Positions 9,141-18,269 of a stretch of DNA of 64,000 bases are shown one piece after another. The DNA is from an uncultured Flavobacteriaceae bacterium (lineage in GTDB: Bacteria > Bacteroidota > Bacteroidia > Flavobacteriales > Flavobacteriaceae): positions 620,001 to 684,000 of the forward strand of contig CANNBV010000002.1 of assembly GCA_947502975.1 (NCBI GenBank), given 5' to 3'. The notes beneath the pieces were generated by a model. The model was given only the letters and a program-made list of their open reading frames with translations, was not told where the DNA came from and did not search any database. Made by a program: the position numbers and the translations under genes. The number at the start of each line of letters is the position of its first letter. Positions within the stretch are counted from its first letter, which is position 1.

Positions 9141-10208
9141 TTATTCAACCAAAAACTTTATTGTTTTTATAGTTCGCTCATTTTTTAAAATAGAAACGAA
9201 GTATAATCCTGATTTAAAATTAGATATATCTAATTGCTCTTTTTTGTGTCTATTTTGAATCAGTAGTTCTTTCCCTGTATTGTCAAATATTTTTATAGTG
9301 TCGTAACTATCAATTTTTATGTTTTTGATAGTTATAGTTTGCTTAGCTGGATTTGGAAATAGAGAGATAACTACAGTAGAATTTTCAAATTCTGAAGATG
9401 ATAATGTTGGGTTTTCTTCAATACTAAAATTAGCAAATAACACTTCTTCGTCTTGTAAATCATTTATACTATTTAGGCTCCTGTAAATGCCCCATTTTGG
9501 GCGTGCAAAAGTAGCCCCATCTTGCCATGTGTCAATATTGGTATTGCTGTAATTCATAATATTAGAGCCGTTTGAAACACGTTTTAATACTATTGAATAA
9601 GAACCAGGGTTACCGTATGTAATTATTTCATTTACTTCTATCCAATTCCCTCTTAATAAATCTAATTCTGCAGTAGCAATCGTGTTTTGGTCGTTTGTAG
9701 GAGTATAACGTAATTCTAACCTATCTGGCGTAGCTTTTCTTGCAGTTAAAGTAATCATAGGTATACTTGCATAAGGACCATCAACAGATTTGATTTGATG
9801 TAAATGCGTAAAACTTGATGATACTTGAAAGGTAGTAGGAATTTTAAATTTCCATTTGTATTGCACAGTTTCTCCAAGAGTAGCTTTCAAGTTATCAGGA
9901 GACTTATCATAGGCCTTTATTTCAGTACGTTGCCTGTCAAATCTTATACATCTATCATTATCAGATGTTTTGTGAGCAAAAAACCTAAATACGTTTGTGT
10001 TTAATTCAGCATCAAAAATTTCATCAATATGTCTGCCAAAAGTAGTATGTACACAATCTGGAACTTCAATAACGTTATAACCAGGAGCCAAAATTGCATT
10101 TATGTCTTCATACGTATTTCCTGAACCGTTAGCATTTAAAATAACTTGGGCATTATTTAATTGGATGATAAAATTAAATACTAATAGAACTAAAATTCTT
10201 ATCTTCAT
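9141..10208 (-). CDS. Secreted jelly-roll polysaccharide lyase candidate with T9SS tail
   Basis: 355 residues when started at the ATG at 10208, which gives a clean signal peptide (MKIRILVLLVF...NNAQ); a TTG at 10271 would extend it through the operator and is unlikely. The mature part is beta-rich with RQRTEIK near residue 95, an R-x-R-x-E pattern like that of jelly-roll lyases (heparin lyase I / PL20 / Cip1 / PL7 superfamily), then YKWKFKIP and WIEVNEII. The last ~75 residues are a T9SS type A sorting domain (LFPNPAKQTITI, FKSGLYFVSI). The enzyme class is an inference from fold-like motifs and from the shared operators with SusC, PL6 and the GntR locus. Confidence 0.6.
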   Translation of the reverse strand: MKIRILVLLVFNFIIQLNNAQVILNANGSGNTYEDINAILAPGYNVIEVPDCVHTTFGRHIDEIFDAELNTNVFRFFAHKTSDNDRCIRFDRQRTEIKAYDKSPDNLKATLGETVQYKWKFKIPTTFQVSSSFTHLHQIKSVDGPYASIPMITLTARKATPDRLELRYTPTNDQNTIATAELDLLRGNWIEVNEIITYGNPGSYSIVLKRVSNGSNIMNYSNTNIDTWQDGATFARPKWGIYRSLNSINDLQDEEVLFANFSIEENPTLSSSEFENSTVVISLFPNPAKQTITIKNIKIDSYDTIKIFDNTGKELLIQNRHKKEQLDISNFKSGLYFVSILKNERTIKTIKFLVE

Positions 10209-10220
10209 GATAATTATATT

Positions 10221-10245
10221 TTGGTTAACCAAATTGGTTAACCAA
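10221..10245. promoter_or_regulatory. Two tandem TTGGTTAACCAA operators of the lyase-like gene
   Basis: Two identical perfect 12-bp palindromes at 10221-10232 and 10234-10245 are offset by 13 bp. They lie 13-37 bp upstream of the start at 10208, over the probable leader, next to an imperfect TAnnTTTG-like box on the minus strand. Repression by the GntR protein is the simplest reading. Confidence 0.75.
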
Positions 10246-10670
10246 AATATAATATATATCCAATATGCCAAAATTTTAAATCATAAAGTTTAAATATTTG
10301 AAAACTTATAGATTAAAATTGCTTATATAAATTAGTATAATCACTAAGATAAATAATTAAAAAATAGTTTTATGACCTAGTTATTTTAAACTTTAAATTT
10401 GGAGAAGCACCAACACAATATGCCAGTAAGTTTTGAGTTTTGATTAAAATTTTAGATATAAAAACCTGATAATTAGTTTTTTGTGTGAAATCACACCTTT
10501 AATCGATTTTTTGTATTCTTAAATTTCGTTTGTGAAAAAAAGTGAAGTTAACTGAGTTGTTACAGGGGCTTTACTCTCCATATACAATTGTTAGATTTTA
10601 TCTCTTAATTATTTATTTATCTCAAAGAAGAAGATTGAAACTTATAATGATTAACCATTAAAAATAAAAG
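10246..10670. other. Divergent intergenic region with one short inverted repeat
   Basis: No ORF with support is seen here. The only structure noted is GTGTGA (10483-10488) and TCACAC (10491-10496) around a 2-bp centre. It resembles a dimeric-regulator site, but the spacing is not that of the usual TGTGA-N6-TCACA CRP site. The rest is AT-rich leader DNA between the two divergent promoters. Confidence 0.4.
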
Positions 10671-10735
10671 TTTGAAGTAAACAATATTTTTGTATATTTG
10701 GTGAACCAATTTGGTGAACCAATTTGGTTTACCAA
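10671..10735 (+). promoter_or_regulatory. susC promoter overlapped by three tandem operators
   Basis: A Bacteroidota-type promoter is visible: TTTG at 10671-10674 and TATATTTG (TAnnTTTG) at 10693-10700, 18 bp apart. Three palindromes, TTGGTGAACCAA (10698-10709), TTGGTGAACCAA (10711-10722) and TTGGTTTACCAA (10724-10735), follow at an exact 13-bp period. The first shares its TTGG with the -7 box, so a bound protein would block initiation. Confidence 0.8.
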
Positions 10736-10827
10736 AAAAATAATTTAGAAACTGACTAAAAATTTATTACCCACACAGCAGTTTTTAAATTATGAATTTT
10801 ATAAAAATTAACTTAAAACTAAAACTA

Positions 10828-13800
10828 ATGAAAAAAACGAATCAATTAAAAAGGACACTTTTTCTCGTATTGAGTTTTTGTTTTGTATTGAGTATAAGTG
10901 CTCAAGAAAAAACAATATCGGGAACGGTTACATCTCAAGAAGATGGGCAGTCATTACCGGGTGTTAATGTTATAGTAAAAGGAACCACTAATGGTGCTTC
11001 TACTGATTTTGATGGAAATTATTCTATCAATGTAAATGGAGATGGAGTTACTCTAGTATTCAGTTATGTTGGCTATGTTTCACAAGAGGTAGCTGTTGGT
11101 AATTCTAGTACAATCAATGTATCACTTGTTGAAGATTTAGCTGCTTTAGAAGAAGTAGTTGTTGTGGGTTATGGTGCTCGTAGAAAGAGTGATTTAACAG
11201 GTTCAGTATCTGCTGTTAAAACAGAAGAGTTGACAGCCTTTCCTGTATTAGACGCAGAACAAGCGCTTCAAGGTCGTGCAGCTGGTGTAAATGTACAATC
11301 TAATAATGGTGGTGAGCCAGGTGCTCCTATTAGTATTTCTATTAGAGGTAATACGTCTATTAATGCAAGTAGCGCACCTCTTATTGTTGTAGATGGTTTT
11401 GTAGGTGCTACTATGCCGCAACCAGGAGATATTCAATCCTTACAGGTTTTGAAAGATGCATCTGCGACTGCTATTTATGGTTCACGAGGTTCAAACGGTG
11501 TTATTTTAGTAACTACTAAAAAAGGTAGATCTGGTAAATTAAATATTGAAATCAATTCTACTTATGCTATCCAAAATACAGCAAATAGCTTAGATTTATT
11601 GAATGCAAACGATTTTGCAGATTATCAAAACCAGATACGAGCAAATCAAGGTAATACCACTGCTTTTCCTCAAGGATCGGCAGATATAGATTGGCAAGAT
11701 GAAATATACAGATCTGGTAGTACTTCCAATAATCAACTTTCTTTTTCTGGAGGTTCTGAAAAAGTAAATTATTATGCTTCTGGTACGTATTTTAAGCAAG
11801 ATGGTATACTAGTTAATTCTGGTTTTGAAAGAATAGTATTCTTATCAAATTTAGATGCACAAGTAACCGATAAATTAAAACTAGGACTTAATTTAATGGG
11901 GTCTATAAGTAAGAAGGAAGGCGTTGCTACGCAATCAACAGGCGAAAACGGTGTTGGTGCAGGTGGTGATGATGTGGTGGCTTTAGCAATGCGCTTTGCT
12001 CCAGACCAAGGTATATATAATGATGATGGAACCTTTTCAATAAACGATAGAATAGGGGATCCAGTTGATAACCCATGGGCTGTTGCAACTCAAAGAGATG
12101 ATGATACAGAAACGGAAAAATTTAGAGCAAATTTTTATGCAAATTATGATATTATTGAAGGTCTTACTTTTAAAACCACCTTTGGTTTAAGTGTTGATAA
12201 TGATTTTAGAGGTATTTATTTACCTCGTACTTTACAAGTTTCAGCTGGAGGTGTCGGTGGAAGAGCTATCATGACTGAAGATAAAACTAAAAATATCTTG
12301 AGTGAAAATTACTTAACCTATAACAAAGAAATAGGAAATGGTAATTTAACTTTATTGGCAGGATACTCGTACCAAAAAACAACAAATAAAGGGTTTTATA
12401 GCGAAGGTACTGGAACTATTTCAGATTCTTTTTCTTACTATGGTCTATGGACTGCTACAAATTTGATAAATGGAGGACAGGGTGATATTTATGTAAATGA
12501 AACGGAAATTCAATCTCAATTTGGAAGGGTAAATTATGATTGGGATGATAAATATTTATTTACTGCTACAGTAAGACGTGATGGTGCATCAAATTTTGCT
12601 GCAAATGAAAAATATGCTATTTTCCCATCAGCAGCTATAGGTTGGAAATTGTCTAACGAAGATTTTTTAAAAGATCATAAAACGATATCTAACTTAAAAT
12701 TAAGAGCTAGTTATGGTGTTACTGGTAACCCTTCAATTAGTGCTTACCAATCTCTAGCTGAATCGGCAAGTATTTATGCATCTAACAATGGTTCAACCGT
12801 TGCAGCTGTTACACCATTCCGTCCAGCCAATCCAGATTTAAAATGGGAATCGAGCTATCAAACCAACATTGGTGTTGATTTAGGTTTACTGAACAATAAA
12901 ATTTCTTTGTCGTTAGATTATTATAATATCGATACTAAAGATTTAATAATGATAGATAGAGGTTTACCTTGGTATTTAGGTTTTTTAGATGATGAAATAT
13001 TAAAGAATGTTGGAGAGATTAACAATAAAGGTTTTGAAATTTCTCTAAACACAAGAAATATTACTAACGATAACTTTAGTTGGACTACCGATTTAGTTTT
13101 TTCTAAAAATAAAAGTAAAGTAGAAAACTTAATAAACGACGATGATTATTTTCAAAATGGAGCTCCAAGTTATTTTAGTGTTGGCAACAATGTTATTTTA
13201 AGAGAAGGTGAAGAAGTAGGTCAGTTTTTTGGATTTGATTATGCAGGTGTATATCAAGGTGGAGCTTTACCAGCTGGTACTGCTACCATATCTGGAGGTG
13301 TAGCTGGTGATCCATTGTTTTTAGATTTAGATGATAGTGGAGACATTACTAATGATGATAGAACAATTATTGGTAACCCTAACCCTGATTTCACATGGGG
13401 TATTACAAATAGCTTTAGGTATAAAAACTTTGATGCAAACATCTTTTTCCAAGGTTCTCAAGGCGGAGATATATTTAATATGACCGAAGTACAGTTAAAT
13501 AATGGTGATGCTAACACTACTTATGGGTATTATAATAATGCTTGGACGCCAACAAATACAGACACTAACCAACCTCGTGTAGGAAATAATAGTTTTAGAG
13601 AAGTTTCTTCGCGTTTTGTTGAAGATGGTAGTTATATCAGATTAAAAAATATAGCAATAGGTTACAATTTTCCTTCAGAAGCTATTGAAAAATTAGGTAT
13701 AGAGGGACTGAGATTATCAGTTAGTGCGCAAAATTTATTGACAATTACAAATTATTCTGGTTTAGACCCTGAAGTGAATTACTTTGGTTCTGCTGGAAAT

Positions 13801-13893
13801 AACAATACAGCGAGAAATACCGTTAGAGGTTTTGATTTTGGTAATTACCCAACGGTTCAATCAGTGAATTTCAGTCTAAATGTGAAATTTTAA
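10828..13893 (+). CDS. SusC-like TonB-dependent transporter
   Basis: 1021 residues from the ATG at 10828, which starts directly at the signal peptide (MKKTNQLKRTLFLVLSF...SAQ); an ATG at 10792 would add 12 residues. Domains in order: carboxypeptidase-regulatory-like domain (ISGTVTSQEDGQSLPGVNVIVKGT), TonB box region (EEVVVVGYG), plug (GRAAGVNVQS, ISIRGNTSI, DASATAIYGSRGSNGVILVTTKKG), and a 22-stranded barrel ending in VNFSLNVKF. Length and motifs are normal for SusC. It is the second SusC of the locus and is paired with the SusD 32 bp downstream. The triple operator at its promoter links it to the GntR regulon. Confidence 0.95.
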   Translation: MKKTNQLKRTLFLVLSFCFVLSISAQEKTISGTVTSQEDGQSLPGVNVIVKGTTNGASTDFDGNYSINVNGDGVTLVFSYVGYVSQEVAVGNSSTINVSLVEDLAALEEVVVVGYGARRKSDLTGSVSAVKTEELTAFPVLDAEQALQGRAAGVNVQSNNGGEPGAPISISIRGNTSINASSAPLIVVDGFVGATMPQPGDIQSLQVLKDASATAIYGSRGSNGVILVTTKKGRSGKLNIEINSTYAIQNTANSLDLLNANDFADYQNQIRANQGNTTAFPQGSADIDWQDEIYRSGSTSNNQLSFSGGSEKVNYYASGTYFKQDGILVNSGFERIVFLSNLDAQVTDKLKLGLNLMGSISKKEGVATQSTGENGVGAGGDDVVALAMRFAPDQGIYNDDGTFSINDRIGDPVDNPWAVATQRDDDTETEKFRANFYANYDIIEGLTFKTTFGLSVDNDFRGIYLPRTLQVSAGGVGGRAIMTEDKTKNILSENYLTYNKEIGNGNLTLLAGYSYQKTTNKGFYSEGTGTISDSFSYYGLWTATNLINGGQGDIYVNETEIQSQFGRVNYDWDDKYLFTATVRRDGASNFAANEKYAIFPSAAIGWKLSNEDFLKDHKTISNLKLRASYGVTGNPSISAYQSLAESASIYASNNGSTVAAVTPFRPANPDLKWESSYQTNIGVDLGLLNNKISLSLDYYNIDTKDLIMIDRGLPWYLGFLDDEILKNVGEINNKGFEISLNTRNITNDNFSWTTDLVFSKNKSKVENLINDDDYFQNGAPSYFSVGNNVILREGEEVGQFFGFDYAGVYQGGALPAGTATISGGVAGDPLFLDLDDSGDITNDDRTIIGNPNPDFTWGITNSFRYKNFDANIFFQGSQGGDIFNMTEVQLNNGDANTTYGYYNNAWTPTNTDTNQPRVGNNSFREVSSRFVEDGSYIRLKNIAIGYNFPSEAIEKLGIEGLRLSVSAQNLLTITNYSGLDPEVNYFGSAGNNNTARNTVRGFDFGNYPTVQSVNFSLNVKF

Positions 13894-13925
13894 TAAAAAA
13901 TATTTTAATTTTAAAAGAAAAAATT

Positions 13926-15458
13926 ATGAATGCACACAAAATTTTATTGTTATTGATAGGATTATCAATAATGGGATGTTCAGATTTGGAAGAAGAGCCA
14001 GTAGGCTTATTGTCTCCTGATGGATTCTTTTCAACTCCAGAAGATATACAAATAGGGGTAAACGCCTCTTTAACTCACGCTATCAATGAAGAAGTCTGGG
14101 GAAGAAAACTATCTGTAGCGTTAATGTTACGTTCTGATATGGTAAACCTTAACTCTACACAAACAAGAAGGGTAGAGATGAACATGCACACCATCACTGG
14201 TGATAACGAAATGGTATTTGATCCTTGGACAAGAATTTATCTAGGAATTGCTGCTGCCAATAACGCTATTGCAGGAGCAGAACAAGTAGATGCAGCTGAT
14301 GATATTAAAAACCCAATAGCGGCACAAGCTTATTTTGCAAGAGCATTTTATTACTTTCATTTAGTAAGACTTTTTGGTGATGTACCTTATATAGATACAC
14401 CTGTTTCTGATATAGCTGCAGCTACCAACCTTAGCAATACACCAGAAGCTGAAATTTATGAAAAAATTATTTCAGATTTGGAATATGCTGAACAATGGTT
14501 ACCAAATACTGTAGCTACAAGAGCAACACCTTCTAAAGCGGCGGCTAAGTCTTATTTAGCTTTAGTGTATTTAACAAGAGCAGGAACAAACGGTACTGCT
14601 GATTTTCAAATGGCTTATGATAAAGCTAAAGAAGTAATTACCAATAAAGGAACTTATGATGTAGATTTAGATCCTGATTTTCAGACTTTATTTAATGCTA
14701 ATAAAATAGATGCTTCCAAAGAACCAATCTTTGCGTTAGATTATAATAATAATGAAGCTCCTGACAATGCTTATGACCAAATAGCGCCTATGACAGGTAT
14801 TAGAGGTGATGATGATGGCGGAAATGGAGGTTGGTCTGTCGCAACTCCTACTATAGCTGTATTCAATTCTTTTGATCCAGATGATTACAGAACGCGTGTT
14901 AGTTTCCAAACAGAAGCTTTAATTAATGATACTACTGTAGATTATACTGATTTTCAAAGTAGTGGACACGAGCATGCTGTTAACGCACCATACATAGCTA
15001 AATATTTACGTTTTCCTGGACCTTTTGCTAGAGGAAATAAAAGAGCAACTAGCCATAATTACTCTATGATACGATATGCTGAGGTATTATTAATTGCTGC
15101 TGAAGCAGGTGTAGAAATAGGTGCTGCAGACGCTTTAGACTTTTTGAATGAAGTAAGAGGAAGAGCACGTAATGGTGGTGAATCTACAAACGGAGGATAT
15201 GTTCCTGAAACTATTGCACCTAACGCAGTTCCTGCAGACCTTGCATCTATAACTGTTGCTGATGTATTAGAAGAACGTAGAATAGAACTTGCTTTTGAGT
15301 GCAAAAGATGGTATGATATAAAGAGAAGACAGTTAGGAGACCAAGTATTTAGTGCTTCAGGTTATGAAGGTGCAAAGCCAGACTGGAATGCTTCTGTTGA
15401 TTATGATACGCCAATTCCTCAGGATGAGATTGATAGAAATCCTAATCTTAGTAACTAG
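13926..15458 (+). CDS. SusD/RagB-family glycan-binding lipoprotein
   Basis: 510 residues, lipobox IMGC (Cys18). SusD features are clear: AYFARAFYYFHLVRLFGDVPY near residue 140, YSMIRYAEVLLIAAEAG near 380, VLEERRIELAFECKRWYDIKRRQ near 450 and a PIPQDEIDRNPNLSN end. It differs strongly from the SusD at 619-2229, so the two SusCD pairs probably handle different oligosaccharides or chain sizes. The gene is in an operon with the SusC before it and is followed by a large palindrome that probably ends transcription. Confidence 0.94.
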   Translation: MNAHKILLLLIGLSIMGCSDLEEEPVGLLSPDGFFSTPEDIQIGVNASLTHAINEEVWGRKLSVALMLRSDMVNLNSTQTRRVEMNMHTITGDNEMVFDPWTRIYLGIAAANNAIAGAEQVDAADDIKNPIAAQAYFARAFYYFHLVRLFGDVPYIDTPVSDIAAATNLSNTPEAEIYEKIISDLEYAEQWLPNTVATRATPSKAAAKSYLALVYLTRAGTNGTADFQMAYDKAKEVITNKGTYDVDLDPDFQTLFNANKIDASKEPIFALDYNNNEAPDNAYDQIAPMTGIRGDDDGGNGGWSVATPTIAVFNSFDPDDYRTRVSFQTEALINDTTVDYTDFQSSGHEHAVNAPYIAKYLRFPGPFARGNKRATSHNYSMIRYAEVLLIAAEAGVEIGAADALDFLNEVRGRARNGGESTNGGYVPETIAPNAVPADLASITVADVLEERRIELAFECKRWYDIKRRQLGDQVFSASGYEGAKPDWNASVDYDTPIPQDEIDRNPNLSN

Positions 15459-15506
15459 TTATGCTGGTTATTAAATAGAATTAATATTAGTTTGATTTAA
15501 TTTTTT

Positions 15507-15548
15507 AATAGATATTACTGGTTAAAATTTTAACCAGTAATATCTATT
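15507..15548. terminator. Perfect 42-bp palindrome after susD, probable terminator
   Basis: Two 21-base arms (15507-15527 and 15528-15548) are perfect reverse complements with no spacer. The centre reads TGGTTAAAATTTTAACCA, so it also contains two operator-like half-sites. T-rich DNA follows on both sides, which suits a bidirectional terminator. A regulatory role for the half-sites is possible but unproven. Confidence 0.65.
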
Positions 15549-15733
15549 TTAATTTAAAAGGGTTTGATATTTAGTCTAGCGTATCTTCTAATAAATACTT
15601 ATCATGTATAACAACTTAAAGAAGCACACTAACATTAGCAGTGTTTATTAGACTTGGGATAGTTCTATACATTATTTAGTATATACAAAACGCTAAGATG
15701 CATTATTTTTAGAATCTAAAACTAAATTTTAAA

Positions 15734-16924
15734 ATGAAAAAACACACCATCATTTTTAACCTCTGTTTAATACTAATAACCGTTTTTGGTTGTAAGGATA
15801 GATCAAAATCTGTAGACCCTAAAACTGTTTCAATTGATGAGCAATTAACACAGCGGTATGCTAAACTTCTAGCATATAAAGTGGATTCAACTGCCTTCCC
15901 AAGAAGCTTCAGCCACACCAAAAATAAAATCAGGAAAGTGCCATCAAAAGACTGGTGTAGTGGTTTCTTTCCAGGAAACCTATGGCAGATTTATGAATTA
16001 ACTGGTAATGAAGCTTATAAAAATAAAGCTAAAGATTGGACTGCATTTGTTGAAAAAGAAAAGTTCAATGGCAGAACTCATGATATGGGCTTTAAAGTAT
16101 TTTGCAGTTTTGGTAGTGGCTTAAAACATGAAAATAATGAAAATTACAAGAAAATTATTGTAGAAAGTGCAACAACTTTAAGTACACGCTTTAAAGCTAA
16201 TATAGGTAGTATTCAGTCTTGGGATTTTAATAAAGATATATGGCAGTTTCCTGTAATTATAGATAATATGATGAATTTGGAATTACTATTTGAAGCCACT
16301 AAAATTTCTGGAGATAGTGCATTCCATAAGTTAGCAATTACTCATGCTAATACTACATTACTAAATCATTTTAGACCAGATAATAGTTGCTATCATGTTG
16401 TAGATTACGATACAATTACTGCGCAGCCAAGGCTAAAAGTAACACATCAAGGTTTTAATGATGAATCCTCTTGGGCTAGAGGTCAAGCTTGGGGAATTTA
16501 TGGATATACCATGGCTTATCGCTACACAAAAAAAACTAAATACTTAGAAAGAGCTAAAGCAACTGCTGATTTTTATTTAAGTCATAAGAATTTACCAGAA
16601 GATGGTATTCCTTACTGGGATTTTGAAGATCCATCTATACCAAACGCGCCACGTGATGTGTCTGCAGGAACAGTAGTAACTTCAGCATTAGTTGAGTTGT
16701 ATAATTACACAAAAGACAGTACATATCTCAACTATAGTAAAAAAGTAATTAATAGATTAAAGTCAGAAGATTATATACTAGATCAAACAATAGAGGCACC
16801 GTTTATATTAAATCATAGTACTGGTAATTGGCCAAAAAATGATGAAATAGATGAGCCAATAGTTTATGGAGATTACTATTTTCTTGAAGCTATATTGCGT
16901 CTAAAAAAGTTGGAATTAGAATAA
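15734..16924 (+). CDS. GH88-family unsaturated uronyl hydrolase
   Basis: 396 residues with lipobox VFGC (Cys20). The (alpha/alpha)6 barrel pattern of GH88 is seen, with the two conserved aspartates in HDMGF (Asp117) and IIDNMMNL (Asp177), and SSWARGQAWGIYGY near residue 245. GH88 enzymes remove the 4,5-unsaturated uronic acid from the non-reducing end of lyase products, working by hydration of the double bond. Known members act on unsaturated glucuronyl or galacturonyl ends. Alginate degradation usually uses exolytic lyases instead, so this gene hints that the right half of the locus handles a glucuronate-like substrate or an unusual alginate route (inference). It is lipid-anchored, probably periplasmic. 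Confidence 0.88.
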   Translation: MKKHTIIFNLCLILITVFGCKDRSKSVDPKTVSIDEQLTQRYAKLLAYKVDSTAFPRSFSHTKNKIRKVPSKDWCSGFFPGNLWQIYELTGNEAYKNKAKDWTAFVEKEKFNGRTHDMGFKVFCSFGSGLKHENNENYKKIIVESATTLSTRFKANIGSIQSWDFNKDIWQFPVIIDNMMNLELLFEATKISGDSAFHKLAITHANTTLLNHFRPDNSCYHVVDYDTITAQPRLKVTHQGFNDESSWARGQAWGIYGYTMAYRYTKKTKYLERAKATADFYLSHKNLPEDGIPYWDFEDPSIPNAPRDVSAGTVVTSALVELYNYTKDSTYLNYSKKVINRLKSEDYILDQTIEAPFILNHSTGNWPKNDEIDEPIVYGDYYFLEAILRLKKLELE

Positions 16925-17032
16925 TTAGGACAGGGTAAGACAGAGCGGGACAAGGCAGAATTTCCCTAGCGCTATCTTAGTTTTAATTAAAAGCACAATT
17001 ATAGACGTGCTTCCCACAAAAGATTTTATAAA

Positions 17033-18190
17033 ATGAAGTTCATATACACCTTTTCAATATTATGTCTTACATTCTTTTCTTGTAGTGATACGCCAGAAAA
17101 ATTTGATTTAGTTGCTGTTGAAAAAGAGCGTGTATTAAGCAAGGTTAAACAATATAACTCTATAGAACCAATTACGGTTACAGATAGTTTTTGTGTTAGA
17201 AGTACAGGTACTAAAAATGACTTTTATTCTGAAGGTGACTATTGGTGGCCAAACCCTGAGGATTTAAACGGGCCTTACATACGACGTGACGGATTATCAA
17301 ACCCAGATAATTTCAAAGCACATCGTAAAGCAGTTATTCGCCTAAACCATATAGCTGGATGTCTAGCTTCATCCTATATTATTACCAAAGACAAAACGTA
17401 TTTAGAACAGCTTATTCCTCATTTAGAAGCTTGGTTTATAAAGCCTGAAACAAAAATGACCCCCAATTTATTATATGCCCAAGCCATAAAAGGAAAAGTA
17501 ACAGGAAGGGGTATTGGTATTATTGATACTGTGCATTTAGTAGAAGTAGCTCTAGCAATTGAAGTTTTAGAAGAAGCGAACATATTAAAATCATCTCAAT
17601 TACAGTCCATAAAACAATGGTTTAAGGAGTATTTAAATTGGCTTACTACGCATTCTTTTGGTATTAAAGAACGTGATAATGGTAATAATCACAGCGTTTG
17701 TTGGGCGGTTCAAGTTGCAGCTTTTGCAAGATTGGTAAACGATATTGATAAATTGAATTATTGCAGAAACTTTTATAAAAACACTTTATTACCTAATCAA
17801 ATGGCAAGTAATGGTAGTTTTCCAAAGGAATTAAGTAGAACAAAACCTTATGGTTATTCCCTATTCAATTTAGATGCTATGAGTAACTTATGTCAAATAC
17901 TTTCAACTACAGAAGACAATTTATTTGATTATAAAACTGATGATGGACGTTCATTAAAATTAGGTATGGAATTTATGTTTCCTTTCATCAATGATAAGGC
18001 AAATTGGCCTTACCAGGATGACGTCATGTACTTTAACGATTGGCCAGTTAGACAATCTTCACTTTTATTTGGTGGGATTCAATTCAATAATAATGATTAC
18101 TTGAATTTATGGAAAAGCCTTGATTTTGAATTCAAGCTCGAAGAAATAGAACGAAATATGCCAGTGAAATATCCATTACTCTGGTACTAA
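17033..18190 (+). CDS. Alginate-lyase-superfamily lipoprotein (PL38/PL5-like)
   Basis: 385 residues, lipobox FFSC (Cys17). Motifs of the (alpha/alpha) alginate-lyase superfamily are visible: YWWPNPEDLNGPYIRRDG (70-87), NNHSVCW (218-224), and GSFPKELSRTKPYGYSLFNL (261-280). In AlgL-type enzymes the Asn-His pair and the Arg and Tyr of the last motif do the beta-elimination; the matching residues here are Asn219-His220, Arg269 and Tyr273/Tyr275. The YWWPNP start points to the PL38 type more than to PL5. Substrate could be alginate or a beta-1,4-glucuronan-like polymer. It follows the GH88 gene by 108 bp with no strong terminator between. Confidence 0.75.
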   Translation: MKFIYTFSILCLTFFSCSDTPEKFDLVAVEKERVLSKVKQYNSIEPITVTDSFCVRSTGTKNDFYSEGDYWWPNPEDLNGPYIRRDGLSNPDNFKAHRKAVIRLNHIAGCLASSYIITKDKTYLEQLIPHLEAWFIKPETKMTPNLLYAQAIKGKVTGRGIGIIDTVHLVEVALAIEVLEEANILKSSQLQSIKQWFKEYLNWLTTHSFGIKERDNGNNHSVCWAVQVAAFARLVNDIDKLNYCRNFYKNTLLPNQMASNGSFPKELSRTKPYGYSLFNLDAMSNLCQILSTTEDNLFDYKTDDGRSLKLGMEFMFPFINDKANWPYQDDVMYFNDWPVRQSSLLFGGIQFNNNDYLNLWKSLDFEFKLEEIERNMPVKYPLLWY

Positions 18191-18211
18191 TCATTATTTA
18201 GTTTTTTTTAT

Positions 18212-18250
18212 TATATTTGGTAAACCAATTTGGTAAACCAATTGGTTTTG
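18212..18250 (+). promoter_or_regulatory. PL6 promoter with two tandem operators and a half-site
   Basis: TATATTTG (18212-18219) fits the TAnnTTTG -7 box. TTGGTAAACCAA occurs at 18217-18228 and 18230-18241 (13-bp offset), the first overlapping the -7 box. A degenerate third half-site TTGGTTTTG starts at 18242. No clear TTTG -33 element is seen. Confidence 0.72.
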
Positions 18251-18269
18251 TATTTTAAAACTAAACTAA

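Noticed and set aside
10209-10271. N-terminal extension of the lyase-like gene to a TTG at 10271
   Set aside because: It would be translated from the tandem operators and the signal peptide would be internal; the ATG at 10208 gives a clean signal peptide.
10483-10496. GTGTGA-AA-TCACAC as a CRP site
   Set aside because: The spacer is 2 bp rather than 6, so it does not fit CRP binding; kept only as an unexplained inverted repeat.
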